In this document: positions 48,598-59,980 of the stretch, in pieces | Numbering within the stretch: position 1 is the first letter of the stretch | Layout: each line of letters begins with the position of its first letter | Assembly: GCA_028015205.1 (NCBI GenBank) | Contig: CM051517.1 | Coordinates: 43,969,135 to 44,033,134 of the forward strand | Source: Mytilisepta virgata | Lineage: Eukaryota; Mollusca; Bivalvia; Mytilida; Mytilidae | Reading direction: 5' to 3' | Length of the DNA stretch: 64,000 bases | Made by a program: the position numbers and the translations under genes | The notes under the pieces: generated by a model | Told to the model about the DNA's origin: nothing | The model's database searches: none | What the model saw: only the letters and a program-made list of their open reading frames with translations

Positions 48598-48721
48598 TAT
48601 GACAGATTGTAAAATTACTAAAATAAAGTCTAATATAACAAAAAGAAAAGTCAACGATTTATAATCATCATCAAGATTTGTGATGAGAAACACTTAAGTA
48701 TATATTTTCGTATTCTTTCAG

Positions 48722-48852
48722 TACCTTACCCATCAAAACTACATGGAGCAGGATTCATGCCAGTATTTGATACTGCACCTGTTAATATAACTGTGATACA
48801 AGGAAAAACAGCATTTCTGAATTGTACAGTTAACTATATAGGCGATTATAAG
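48722..48852 (+). CDS. Ig gene, exon a: start of Ig domain 1
   Basis: The acceptor TATTCTTTCAG ends at 48721 and the donor AAG/GTATGA starts at 48853. It enters in phase 1 and leaves in phase 0. The translation runs PYPSKLHGAGFMPVFDTAPV, then NITVIQGKTAFLNCTV and NYIGDYK. It holds the first Ig strand pair with Cys in FLNCTV and two N-glycosylation sites (NIT, NCT). NYIGDYK ending an exon just before VAW is exactly where lachesin-type domain 1 is split. The region before it probably follows a signal peptide encoded further upstream. Confidence 0.85.
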
Positions 48853-50144
48853 GTATGATTTTTTTGTTTTTTATAACCTCCACTCAACATTAAAAGATGC
48901 ATAAAATGGTTAATAATATACGGTTGTGTTGAAAAGGGTTATTTAAACAGCAGCATATATGATAAATGCATATTCACATAACCTCAATATTGTTAAGTCT
49001 AAAATTTGTCCGTTTTTATAATATATCAGAAGTATCGAAAATGATGGGTAAATCGCTCTACGTTGTAGGACCTTTAAATGTAAAAATGTTCTAAATGTAA
49101 TTTTTTTTTATTCTAAATGTAAAAACTCTTAGTTATAAATGTAAAAATCAACTTGTGATAAATGTCATAGAATTTTACGATAAATGTAAAAACATTTTTT
49201 ACCAAAAATGTCAAAAAAAAAAAACAAAAAACGCTAAATGTAAAAACTTTTTATGAAGTTGTATTGATTTTGTGAGGATAGTATTTTTGTTTATGTGTAT
49301 CTCCATTACATTTTTTTCCGCTTTACTCTACATGTCTGAACTAATATGAATCATACGGACAGTCATCTGACTTGAAATTTATTAAATATATCCCTTGATA
49401 TCTTGAATCAATTTATCATTACATTTTGTCGGCCATTTTTGAACTTTTGTGAGATATCAAAGGTTAAAAGAATGTGCCAGGATGCTGTATAAGATGCTTA
49501 TTTAAATCTGATACTAGATACTGTGCATGACCTATATTTTACTTCACATAAAATGTTCATATATATATATATACATATACATCCATACTGAGCATATTGA
49601 AAAAATCACCGCTTTTTGCATTTACACTATTTTTATAATATTCTAATATTAACTCATAAACAGGGATAGGGTCGATTACTTTAGAATGTAATGGATTAAG
49701 TTACAATTACATTGACATTTTAAAGTAATCTACAAAGAAAACCAGCCCTAAATTTCCAGTCTTCTGATATGTAACAAACCCGATGGCCGAATTTAGTTTA
49801 CAAGCAGGATTATCATATACACTTCATAAAGGCGTACATCCAATGACCATTCAACCAAAGTTTGGCTCCAATTGAGCCAGTAATTTCAGACAAGAAGGTT
49901 TGGCTGTAGTGGCCATTTTTGGTAACACAATCATAAAAGAATGAACCCAATCCACCTAGAGAATACCTGAACAACAATAAATATAATGAACAAAATAACA
50001 TTTTAAAACAGGAGATTCTTCTCAGTGAATGCTCACAGTTTCTGAAAGCAAGCCAATTGTGCGACTCCCTATGATAAAAGATCAAGCCTCTCAACACAAG
50101 ATGTCATCAAATACAGTAAGTCCCAGGATTTAATACTGCATCGA

Positions 50145-51355
50145 AAACTAGAGGCTCAGATGATCTTGTAACGCTCACCTGAATGAAATACATTGTAAGC
50201 CCATTTAATAATGTCTGTAAGCTGAATGTCACTAAATTATGCATATTCTGTTCAATTAAAATAAGGTAATTTTGATTGCTGTCTGGATTCTAAAACAGTT
50301 TACTGGCATCATGTCTCAACAGCACTTCCCATTTCTAATTCATCATTTGTCATAAGACTTATGTTCATATTAGAAGCCTTTGTTAGAGATAACAGTTATT
50401 TTATTGGAAAATCTGTTAACTGGGTGCTATAATGAACAACTAACATCATGCCTTAACAACACTTTCAATTTTGAGTCTAATGATATATCACAAGCCTATG
50501 TTTGCGTATAGTTATATCTTTAGTAACGGCAGCCATTTTGGGAAAAATATCGCTACCACAATGCCAAAATGAACAAATGACATCACGCCTAAACAGTTTT
50601 TGTTATTTCGAGTAATTTGATATGTCACAAGCCTAAGTTTACATTTAGTTCTATTTTTAGAAACAGTGGCCATTTTATGAAAAATATCGTTACCACTATG
50701 CCAAAATGCACAAACAACATCACGCCTCAGTAGCATTTGTTATTTCGAGTAATTTGATATGTCACAAGCCTATGTTTGCATTAAGTTCTATTTTTAGTAA
50801 CGGTGGCCATTTTATGAAAAATATCGTTTCCACGATGCCAAAATGCATAAACAACATCACGCCTCAATAGTATTTGTTATTTCGAGTAATTCGATATGTC
50901 ACAAGCCAATGTTTGCATTAAGTTCTATTTTCAGTAATGGCAACCATGTTGGTTGGCGGGTGGGATCATTTGATATAATTCTGAAAGGGGACCACCCAAG
51001 GACCATTCCCCCAAAGTTTAGACCCAATTGGGAAAGCAGTTTCAGATGAGAAGATTTTTAATGATTTTTTTGCCGAATTTTTTCTCAATTGGGCAAGTAG
51101 TCTCATAGGAGATTTTTGATGATTTTTTGCCGAATTTTCTATTTTTAGCAATGGCGATCATCTTGGTTGGCGGGTGGGGTCGTCGGACATAATTCTGAAA
51201 GGGGACCACCCATGGACCATCCCTGCCAAGTTTGGTCCAAATTGGCAAAGTGGTTTCAGAGGAGAAGATTAAAATGCAAAACGTTTACGACGGATGACGG
51301 ACGCCCAGTGGTAAAAATAGCTCTCATGACCCTTCGGGTCAGGTGTGTTAAAAAC
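50145..51355 (+). mobile_element. Hairpin-ended non-autonomous element, diverged copy
   Basis: Starts ACTAGAGGCTCAGATGATCT then GCTCACCTGA. It ends GGACGCCCAGTGGTAAAAAT, then the hairpin CATGACCC-TTC-GGGTCAGGTG and TTAAAAA. Both ends match the family of the nested element at 31424-32722. The interior carries a 137-bp tandem repeat and two copies of a block with AGGGGACCACCCA(A/T)GGACCAT. The small ORFs at 50512-51379 come from this repeat. Confidence 0.6.
50532..50950. repeat. 137-bp tandem repeat, about three copies
   Basis: GGCCATTTTATGAAAAATAT-type starts occur at 50532, 50669 and 50806, with a degenerate fourth at about 50941. Each unit contains CACGCCT and GATATGTCACAAGCC. It lies inside the hairpin-ended element. 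Confidence 0.8.
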
Positions 51356-52109
51356 CACGACCTTTTGCAATGCAAATAGAATTCGAACTAACAACTTTGT
51401 TGAATGTCTATCACACTCATTTGATCGGCACAGGTCGTGAAATTGAGGAGGTCACAACTGTCATCCCTTTTAGGCTTTGATTTTAGTTAGATGTACATTG
51501 TATTCAGTGCCAAAAGACGAGGTTTGTCCAAAGGCAGAAATTTATATAAGGAGTCACTGAATTGAGTAACCCAAATGTAGCATATTTGCATCTGAATATC
51601 TCATTATATATATAAGAATTGATCGTTAGGAGCGATGTCGAGTTTGATGCAGCGTTCAGACGTACGTACATGTACAATGCGCATCGTATACGTGTCGGAA
51701 ACGATTCTAATGCGCATTTGATTCATATTATGTGTGAATTCAAGGATGACTTAGAAAAATTTCAATTTTCAGTTTCCCGCACTATGTTATCCATCAAGTG
51801 GGGAAAAATATAATGGAGATACGCATAAACAAAATACTATCCTCACAAAATCAATACATCTTCAGAATTTTTTTTTTTTTACATTTAGCGTTTTCTTTTT
51901 TTACATTTGTGGTAAAAAAAAGTTTTTACATTTATCTTAAAATTTTACGACATTTATCACAAGTTGATTTTTACATTTATAACCAATAGGTTTTACATTT
52001 AGAGTATTTTTTTTACATTTAGAACCTTTTTTAAATTTATGACCATTTTTACATAATTTTAAGGGTCCTACACGCGTGACCAATATCATTTTAAGGGGTA
52101 TGATAAGAG

Positions 52110-52131
52110 GTGATGATATCGATATCATCAC
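52110..52131. repeat. Perfect 22-bp palindrome
   Basis: GTGATGATATC followed directly by GATATCATCAC, with no spacer. It lies 38 bp outside the right end of the long-TIR element. Confidence 0.9.
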
Positions 52132-52599
52132 GGTAGAAAATACAGCTGACAATATTTTTCCGTATCGTATAAGCAATTTTTGCAGAAAACATGATAATAT
52201 ATACATGTACTTATTTACTTCTGAGATTGTATTTTAACAGGTAACTATTCAAATTTAAAAAAACATCACTACTGAACACCATTGATAAAATTTAATTAAT
52301 TTATAGTAAAGAACTGAATATAATCTTAAAATGCAATTTTATCTCAGATCAATATTTGCATACATTAAAAATGTTTCAAGTTTTAAAAAAAATCCTAATA
52401 TAGTTGAAGTAAATACAGAATGAGTCTTAAAAGAATAAAATAAAAGCACAGGGACATATACAAGATTATTTATTAGAAAGTCCATATTAATAACCATTGA
52501 AAAAAAATATTCAGTTTAGTGGTGTTACGTTTTTATTGCGAATATTAATTTTTGTAAGAATAACGGATAATTCTCTTCTGTATCTGTGTGAATACCTTC

Positions 52600-52860
52600 T
52601 TGATACCAATACTGGCTTTAATACAACGAAAGGAGATAGCGCCGACGATTTATTGGCGGTGCGAAAGAGCTGTTTTAAGCTCTCTACACTAATTGCGCAC
52701 ACAACATTGTCTTCTAGATGGTTCCAATCAATCAATGTTTTTTACGAAGAATGAGTTGGTGTATTGTGGTGTGTTCCTTGTTGGAATATCATAACACTTT
52801 GAATTGTTTTTAACTTGCTTTTCTACCAGGTTTGTTGAGTGGTAATATACAAGTCTCTTG
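52600..52860 (-). pseudogene. Non-LTR retrotransposon RT C-terminal relic
   Basis: Minus-strand pieces in two frames read YDIPTRNTPQYTNSFFVK, then IDWNHLEDNVVCAISVESLK followed by QLF. The pattern S-F-F-x-x-T-I-x-x-W-N-x-L-x-x-x-V-V-x-x-x-S-V-x-x-F/L-K is the usual C-terminus of jockey/CR1-type reverse transcriptase ORFs in invertebrates. A duplicated TTGA at about 52730 breaks the frame between the two pieces. No catalytic motifs remain. Confidence 0.55.
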
Positions 52861-54680
52861 CTGTTATTGAGCTTTGTTGAAATGATCCTCTGGTTCGATA
52901 GCGGGAACCAGCCCCTCAACCACTTTGTACAAAAATATCAGCTTCTCTTAATCTGTTACAAACCTTGAAGGCAATATTAGACAGTCCTTTTTGCACTTTA
53001 ATCTGTATAATCATGTTTTCAAAGTTTTATTAATCAGGTTTTAGATTGAAAGTCTCATTTAAATTGTCTTTAAATTGTGTAGAAATATTTTGAGTGAGAT
53101 GGGCCATAAACATTTTGACATTTTAACTGTATGCTTTCTGCAGTCACATAACTGGTAAGACTTTTTATTACGGCAATTCCCTTACACTTCAACGTCAAAC
53201 CACGTCAGTGTTAGACAATCCATGACTGACTAAGCAATAGGAAGAAATAACACATCATATAAGATATAATCACATTAACTAATATTTCGAAACAGAAAAA
53301 TCGAAGCCTTTTGAATTATTTGTTTTTATTACCTTTTTGAAAGACACGACACTTGAGTGTACTAACACTTAACATGTAATCAATTGTAATGGAAATTGAC
53401 GTTTTATTTCGTCAATGCCTAAATTTACGGGCGTTGTAATGAGTGATTTTAATTAACGTCGATTATTTGTGTAAATGACATCTGTAATCAACCAACTTCA
53501 CATTGGACCTGGAGATATAACCGAGGTGTTACATTATTTTTTTAAGAAAGCATGTTTTCTGTTCAAATTGGACTTGGAAAAAAATTAAAACCTTGCTGTA
53601 ACCCCTTTGTGTAATTAAAGAAATTAATTGTTAGCGATAAAAATAAATGTTAATTTTGTTAATGTTTTACTTTGAGGCATTGTAAGCTATAATTATGTGA
53701 TATATACATTATTCAGACAGAAGTAAGTGTATAATCGAGTTCGTCCTCACTTCAGGCCATAGACGCTACAGTCAGATTATTTACACGTGAAAAAATATTT
53801 CTGTTAATCAAACAATAGATTATTTTGGTCGAAAAAGCAATGTAATAAATTAATCCATCCACCATAGATGATATAGAACAGTGAATAACCGAATTTATTT
53901 TTTACAAAAACTTAACTTGTTAATTTCGTTTGGCTTTTGTTCCGGTTTTTGTATCAGCATCCAGATAGATACTTAAAGTTTCTTAAATTCAAGTTTAAAA
54001 TACATATTGGGCCAAATATATATATCAAACAACGGAAATTTATTTGCAGTCCCGTAATTATTATCATCATGATGTGGCATTGACAAAATCTGCTCCGTCC
54101 CAAAAACAAAATAAAAGCAAATAGTAGACGAAACATACATTCTCGCCATTTCTGTAATACAAGTATTAAAATTCATCTGTTTCAAAAGCACATGGATAAT
54201 TTTAAACAAACAACTAAGCGTACTGAACAACTTAATATTGTTGAGGAAATAATTAATAGCAATATATTTCAAAAACAAAAACATTGCATCATTATATTAA
54301 AAAAACCAGAAAGATAGGATTAACATATTATATATAAGGTATACAATGATGTAAGAATATAAACACAACAACAATCTCAAACTAAAAAAAGTAAAAGAGA
54401 ATATATATTTCTGCTGACAGATGCTGGTCTGAGCCAATGGAGAAAAGAAAAATCATATCCATATGTAAAATTTGGGAAATATAGGAAAACCTGGCATTTC
54501 TTTATACTCCTTAGAACTATGACGAAAACTTTACGTATTATGATTATGGAGGACACACAGTGCAGTTATGAAGATATCATGATTGCTACGAAACATTCAA
54601 TGTATATCCTATTTCATAAATCAAAAATTAGATAAATATTCTTTAACTGGTACTGAATTGTGCTGACGCTTTACATATAG
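52861..54680. other. Rest of the large intron, no further exon seen
   Basis: AT-rich intronic sequence up to the exon at 54681. Minus-strand open frames near 53954-54284 overlap each other and match nothing known. Confidence 0.5.
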
Positions 54681-54885
54681 GTTGCTTGGCTAAATCCAGA
54701 ACACAAGGTTCTTACAAACAACGATAGAAGGATTATTGATGACATCAGGATAACTCCAGAAAGAAACAAACTTAATGAATGGAACCTTCATATCAGAAAT
54801 ATACAATATTTTGATGAAGGAGTATATTCTTGCTCAATAAATACCCAACCAGTGCAGACTAAGAAGGTCTACTTGAACGTTTTAG
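54681..54885 (+). CDS. Ig gene, exon b: rest of Ig domain 1
   Basis: Acceptor TTTACATATAG, donor TTTAG/GTAAGC. It enters in phase 0 and leaves in phase 1. It begins VAWLNPEHKVLTNNDRRIID, with the core Trp of Ig domain 1. It continues to WNLHIRNIQYFDEGVYSC, the conserved L-x-I-x-N-x-x-x-x-D-x-G-x-Y-x-C pattern with the second Cys, and ends KKVYLNV. The disulfide of domain 1 pairs this Cys with the one in exon a. Spacing and sequence are close to lachesin (WHLHI-x-NVQESDRG style), as recalled. Confidence 0.9.
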
Positions 54886-55243
54886 GTAAGCTTTTTGATA
54901 CTGCAATCTATTATGAATTGTTTAATAATCTTTGAAGGGGTTCCAAACTGCAGATTTTTACAGATGTAAAATGTTCGCATAATAAGCAGAATAAATGGGT
55001 TTTTCGACCGACAGCTAAACTGATAATTTGAAAAAACATATTACATCCACCAAGTAAGATTTCCAAAACTGGACATTAGTTCCCATCCACAAATGAGTTA
55101 GGTGATCATACGCCTAGTTCTAGTCTATTTTTTTTTTTGCGTCATCATGTTTTATGTCATATGTTTTGAATTTCTAAAGGAACAATGCATTCTGTGCAGT
55201 TTATTTAAGATAGAAAAAATCTTACTTGTATTTTTTTGCATAG

Positions 55244-55402
55244 TTCCTGCGAGAATCATAGATCACGGTACAAGCCATGACACTACTGCAGTGGAAGGTA
55301 CTACGGTTCAACTAGTCTGTAATGCTACTGGTATACCAACACCATCTGTACAATGGTTCAGACATATACCAAGAACACCATATCACAAAGCAACAAAAGA
55401 AG
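55244..55402 (+). CDS. Ig gene, exon c: first half of Ig domain 2
   Basis: Acceptor ATTTTTTTGCATAG, donor GAAG/GTAAAG at 55403. Enters and leaves in phase 1. The translation begins PARIIDHGTSHDTTAVEGTT and goes on to VQLVCNATGIPTPSVQWFR. This gives the first Cys, the G-x-P-x-P-x-V-x-W motif of I-set domains, and an NAT glycosylation site. A second GT six bases later (AAG/GTAATT) would also keep the frame and add two residues, so the exact donor is uncertain. Confidence 0.88.
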
Positions 55403-55883
55403 GTAAAGGTAATTTGAAAGGGTTCATGTAAAAATATTATAATTAAAAGATGTTTTAAGCTGGTTTAGAATCGTTTGTAATGCATAATATTTGTGAAAAA
55501 TTAGCAAAGAAATATTAATAGCATTTTAGTTTTTGTACTTTCTTGTTCCTTTTCTCTTTGTGTTTTATATGTGTTTTCATCTCTTTGGTTATATTTTTGT
55601 AGTATTTGTTCAAAATGTTACGAATTTCTTGGTATTTTGGATGGACTTTCCTCTCTGTTGTACTGCTTCGGTATTTATTTAATGATATGTACTGGGTCCA
55701 TTGAAATAACATATGGAAAACAATGAAACTCCAAAACCTAAAATGAAATAAATAATAATACAATAAAGTAATAAAATGGAAAATTAAAATAAAATGAAAA
55801 TAAATCAGTCAAAGATGTCAGAAGAGAGTTGATCTTTTTTCGCTTTTTAGGAAAATGCTTAAAAACTCAATACTGCTTTTCAG

Positions 55884-56012
55884 CTGTTGTCGAACCTGGT
55901 GAAGTCCTTCTAATTCATAACATATCCAGATATTGTGGAGGAGTATACGAATGTGTAGCGTATAACAGGGTGGATACAGCTGATTCTCATCAAATACAGG
56001 TTGAAGTCGTTT
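55884..56012 (+). CDS. Ig gene, exon d: second half of Ig domain 2
   Basis: Acceptor CTGCTTTTCAG, donor GTTT/GTAAGT. Enters and leaves in phase 1. It reads VVEPGEVLLIHNISRYCGGV then YECVAYNRVDTADSHQIQVE. It supplies the second Cys (YECVAYN) and an NIS glycosylation site. RYCGGVYEC replaces the usual D-x-G before Y-x-C and carries an extra Cys. The split of Ig domain 2 over two exons mirrors that of domain 1. Confidence 0.88.
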
Positions 56013-57013
56013 GTAAGTAGTTAAAGAAAAAGCAAAATATTTAAAATGTATCAATTGTGTCTATAAGCATTTAGAATAGTCAATAATGTATTGTCATATT
56101 TCAAAATCATTTTATTGGGATTTTATGAAAGATACAAAATATTTCGTTGAAAAAATCTGGTTGATGATTGTTTTCTAAAGTATGAAAATTATATAAACGT
56201 AACATTTTAATAACAAAATATGAGTACACTAAAGAACATTTTTGCTCGTCACAAAGGGGCACGAGGATTTAAGACGATTAAATCAAGATTTTGAAACAAG
56301 TGTGCATTTCTTGAAACTTTATGCATCATAAAACTCAATCATTAACACAGTGGAATTATAAAACTTCAAGAAAGAAATAAAAACAGGAATAAACTAAAAG
56401 CTATTGCTTTTAAAGTGAATTTTATGATGGATCGTTGGAAACTTAAATGCATGCTAATACTATTTTACAAGCACATAGGAACCTTGTTATGTATTTTTTC
56501 TGATTGTTTGAATGTTGTAGAGCGAAATCTGGATTTTTTCTTTATTTTTTGAATTTTTTGGGAGGATATATTATCCAGCTGACGAGAAATATTATTATTG
56601 TATAGGAAGATGAATTTATAAGATCACAACGACTGATAAAAATTACAAGATGCCAAACAGAATATGATGGACCAAATGAACTCTAAGATTTTTTCTTTCT
56701 CATTGGTACTGAAAAAAAAAGGAATTGCAAATACATAAATTTCACATCAAGGTTACGCTAAAATATTAATTGTGGTACAGTGTATGAAATTGTCACTTTT
56801 TCTAATAGTTTTTGTTTATTTAATGAAACCATCAAGTTGGTTGTATGAGAAGATTTACTTAAAAATTTCTTTTTTGTTGTCCGTATTCTTAGAAAATAAA
56901 AAAGAATGCCCATTGTTTTTTAACAGATATTTAGTAGACGTTTAGTATGAAAATTTACCAAAAAACATCTCCTGCATAAAATCAGTATCTTTTTCTTTTT
57001 TCTCTTATTACAG

Positions 57014-57307
57014 TCCAACCAGAGATAGAATTGCCCACAAGACGGATTTCACAGTTTTTGTATAAAGAAACAATATTACAGTGTATCATTAGAGCTAATC
57101 CAATATTGTCTTCCGAATGGCAAAGAAATGGTATCACATTATTCAGCAATAGAAAATATAGAATTGAAATATTCGATCACCACAGTGAAATTTACACTAA
57201 AGTTTTAGACTTACAAATATTGACAATTGAAAAAGAAGACTATGGAAACTATACTTGTGTAGCAGCCAACAATCTAGGACAAGATAAAGAGACTATGACA
57301 CTATACG
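57014..57307 (+). CDS. Ig gene, exon e: complete Ig domain 3
   Basis: Acceptor CTCTTATTACAG, donor ACG/GTTTGT (weak but usable). Enters and leaves in phase 1. One exon covers the whole domain: QPEIELPTRRISQFLYKETI, LQCIIRANPILSSEWQRNG with Cys and core Trp, then LQILTIEKEDYGNYTCVAAN with the second Cys, then NLGQDKETMTLY. NYT is a glycosylation site. AANNLG after the last Cys is typical of domain 3 in this family. A C-terminal exon with the anchor signal should follow; none was recognised up to 64 kb. Confidence 0.9.
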
Positions 57308-58050
57308 GTTTGTATATTGGATAGTGTTATTTTTGGGTATGGGGAAGTTAAGTAGACTTTACCCTTCCGGAACACCTGGGGTTAAATCTGGAATTAGTGT
57401 TGTTCATAGGTTTAACTTTTCGGTTTTCTTAGAGATGAAGTAAGATGTATGTTTTGGCGGATATCGAATGAAAGGTGGGATAAATAAAGACTACACAAAC
57501 CTTGTCGCAAAATACAGAAATAGTATGACCATCAAGATTGATATTTAAACGGAGAAAGTTAGAATGAGAGGTTATCCGATCGAGGATCCCTCACTCGCTT
57601 TGCGGCGAGTACGAATATATGTCTATATTACATATGCGGTGTTCTTACTGTTTTCTCATTGGTTAGTTTGGTCACATGATTACATGGATAAAAGCATATT
57701 GACTCCGTTAAAGAATATTGACTCCTTATTACTAAAATTAGATTCGGATTCATTCGTAAAACTTCTAAATATTGTCCAAATGTTGATTTTTTCAATTTCT
57801 TTGATTAAATCTGTTTAACTTTATGCTTCATTGTCTACCTTTTTAAAGGAAGATTGAGAACTATCAAAATGCATTTTACATATTTTGGTGTGAATGTGCT
57901 GAGGAAGATTTATTGATTGAAAACAGGCAGTGCATGTTTTATATAAAAAATCAAGGACTTTTAATTCGGTCAATACATTATATATGGACATGGTAGAATG
58001 CCGGATATCGACCTCGGACTAAAGTCGTAGCTTTTTAGGACCTTCGTCTG

Positions 58051-58054
<4 letters not shown>
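57308..58054. other. Sequence after exon e, no gene seen
   Basis: Presumably the next intron of the Ig gene. At 57358-57420 TTTACCCTTCCGGAACACCT resembles the start of a dispersed mussel repeat also traced at about 8130. An 84-codon open frame at 57564 is not recognised. Confidence 0.45.

Positions 58055-58126
<72 letters not shown>
58055..58126. repeat. (AT)n microsatellite
   Basis: About 36 uninterrupted TA units. Confidence 0.97.
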
Positions 58127-58127
<1 letters not shown>

Positions 58128-58493
58128 GTTCCTGTTAGAATATTTCAGGCATAGTCCCTAACTGATAACACTTCAGCCCCGCTTTTGCTAATAAAATGAA
58201 CGATACCAACTTCAATAAATACTGCTCAAATGTTCCGCCTCGTAGGCAATGTCCGTAAACTTAATTGTAAATAATATTAGATTAACCAAACATAACCATT
58301 TCGTCAGTACAGAATATAAAGACAAACCAAAAGAATAAAATGAAAAAGTCGTCCGAAAATAGAGATATGTAGGCACAGAATATAGCTAAACACCTAAATA
58401 TAATCAAGGATTTACCGAATATTATTGCAGAATTACTGAAAATAAATGCTCAACAATCGAACATTATTTTATTACTACTTTTCAAGTACCTCA

Positions 58494-59336
58494 TTAGTAA
58501 ATGTAAATCAACGTACAAACATATTATATGTTCAGGTATTTCACATCCCATCTTTTATGGTAATATTCTATACAAAGCACAAAAATGTCGTCATTTACCT
58601 GAAAAGACAATCAAACCTTTAAACAGACTTATCAACAAGGGATATAGTTACGATACTGTCAAGTCATTAAAGATGCCATTTTTTAAATTAATATTGATTC
58701 ACTCATAGAGTCCTTGCATCGGTAATAAACACATTATTCTAAAACCAGTTGGTTATGTTCTTCTCGTATAATTTATGGTGGCATTGTGGCCGATTTTCTA
58801 TATGATATCGACATAATCTTTCGATCAGTTAAATTGAGGTCTCTAGCTCGCATGTCAGTAACTGCTAGTAGTCCTTTGTTAATATATATTAACCATTGTC
58901 AGTTTGCTTAGTTTCTTCTGTTACTTTTAAACATCGGACTCGGACATCTTTTGAACGGAGTTTTACTGTGTGTATCGATGTGTGTTTGTTTATTCGACAT
59001 TGGCTAGAGGTATAAGGGGAGGGTTGAGATCTCACAAAACATGTTTAACCCCGCTGCATTTGTGTGCCTGTCCCAATTCAGGAACCTCTAGCCTTTGTTA
59101 GTCTTGCGTGATTTTTTAATTTTGGTTCATTTTTATGTTTCGGAGTTTAGTGTGCCGTTCATTTTGCTGAACTATTATACATGATTGTTTAAGGGCCAGC
59201 TGAAGCCCGCCTCTGGGTGCGGAATTTTCTCGCTGCGTTGAAGACTCATTGGTAGCCTTGAGCCTTTTTTCTGCTCTTTGGTCGGGTTGTTGTCTCTTTG
59301 ACACATTCCCCGTTTCCATTCTATATTCTATAATCT
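58494..59336 (+). mobile_element. 5'-truncated retroelement, copy 2
   Basis: The first 190 bp match the tail of the RT region of copy 1 (GTTCAGGTATTTCACA, TACAAAGCACA, GGGATATAGTTACGATACTG). The rest matches its 3' UTR, through GGGCCAGCTGAAGCCCGCCT, to the same 3' end just after TTTCCATTCT. It lacks the 1.3-kb insertion and so gives the empty site. The abrupt 5' start at about 58494 fits 5' truncation during reverse transcription. Confidence 0.8.
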
Positions 59337-59449
59337 TGTAAGAACCGAGTTCCAAAGATAATACAAAAATTAGAAATAGAGCTACGCCGTTCCTTAGGAG
59401 GAAATTGACAGTTTTTTTTTCTTACTTAGTCGACTGTGGTCATTGAGTT

Positions 59450-59947
59450 TACCTACAGTTGCGAGCAGTCATAACCTCTCGTCCAAGTTAACTTGTAGAT
59501 CAATTCTGAAAACTGCTTTAAGTTTACTCAAAGCAGTCAGGAAGACTAGCTCTGGTCAAGAATTAGAGCAGTCCTGGTCCACGACTGCTTTTTAGAACAA
59601 CTCTGGTTAAGCAATTACAACTTGATCATCGGCTTTATTTCAGTTTGGTATTTTTATTTATAGTGTTACAAAAAGACTTTACTGAAACTTTACTAGAACA
59701 TGACTCGTTATAGAACTGTTCTAGACCATAACAGGTTAGAGCTGTTCTAGAACACGACACGTTAGAGCTGTTCCTGAACATGGCAACTTAGAACTGTTCT
59801 TGGCCATGACAGCGTAGAGCAGTCAGAATCTGTCAGGATTCTGTTCTAGAGCAGTCATGATTCTATTCTTGAGCAGTTCTAAAGCAGTCAGTAGAATTGC
59901 TCTTAGTTAATTTGATGAGAGGTTATGTCTGCGGCTAGATGTAGGTA
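59450..59947. mobile_element. TIR element, ~500 bp, GAGCAGTC-rich
   Basis: Ends are inverted: TACCTACAGTTGCGAGCAGT then CATAACCTCTCGTCC on the left, and GATGAGAGGTTATGTCTGCG then GCTAGATGTAGGTA on the right (about 36 bp). The interior repeats AGAGCAGTC and GAACTGTTCTAG-like words in both orientations. No coding potential. Confidence 0.7.
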
Positions 59948-59980
59948 CAGGAAACTCAAAAATCAAGTATTTACGGAAGA

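Larger units (their letters stand above)
49064..52072. mobile_element. 3.0-kb element with ~265-bp terminal inverted repeats, in the intron
   Basis: The left end 49064-49325 and the right end 51793-52072 are inverted copies. Outer ends read TGTAGGACC on the left and GGTCCTACA on the right. Both arms repeat AAATGTAAAAA every 15-25 bases and share AACTTGTGATAAATGTC, then TATTGATTTTGTGAGGATAG and TATCTCCATTA. No transposase frame is seen inside. A second, hairpin-ended element sits within it (50145-51355). No clear target duplication was resolved. It lies in the 5.8-kb intron between exons a and b of the Ig gene. Confidence 0.75.
48722..57307 (+). other. Span of a lachesin/IgLON-like gene (five exons seen, partial)
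   Basis: Five exons join without a frame break to about 306 codons with three Ig domains, the layout of insect lachesin, amalgam and vertebrate IgLON proteins (secreted or GPI-anchored cell adhesion molecules of neurons and epithelia). Introns are 5828, 358, 481 and 1001 bp. The signal-peptide exon and the C-terminal anchor exon were not found. The first seen exon starts in phase 1 and the last ends in phase 1, so exons must exist on both sides. Family members run about 320-370 residues, so most of the protein is here. Confidence 0.85.

Noticed and set aside
58055..58126. (AT)n tract as a functional element
   Set aside because: Simple microsatellite; no associated structure beyond its own repeat.
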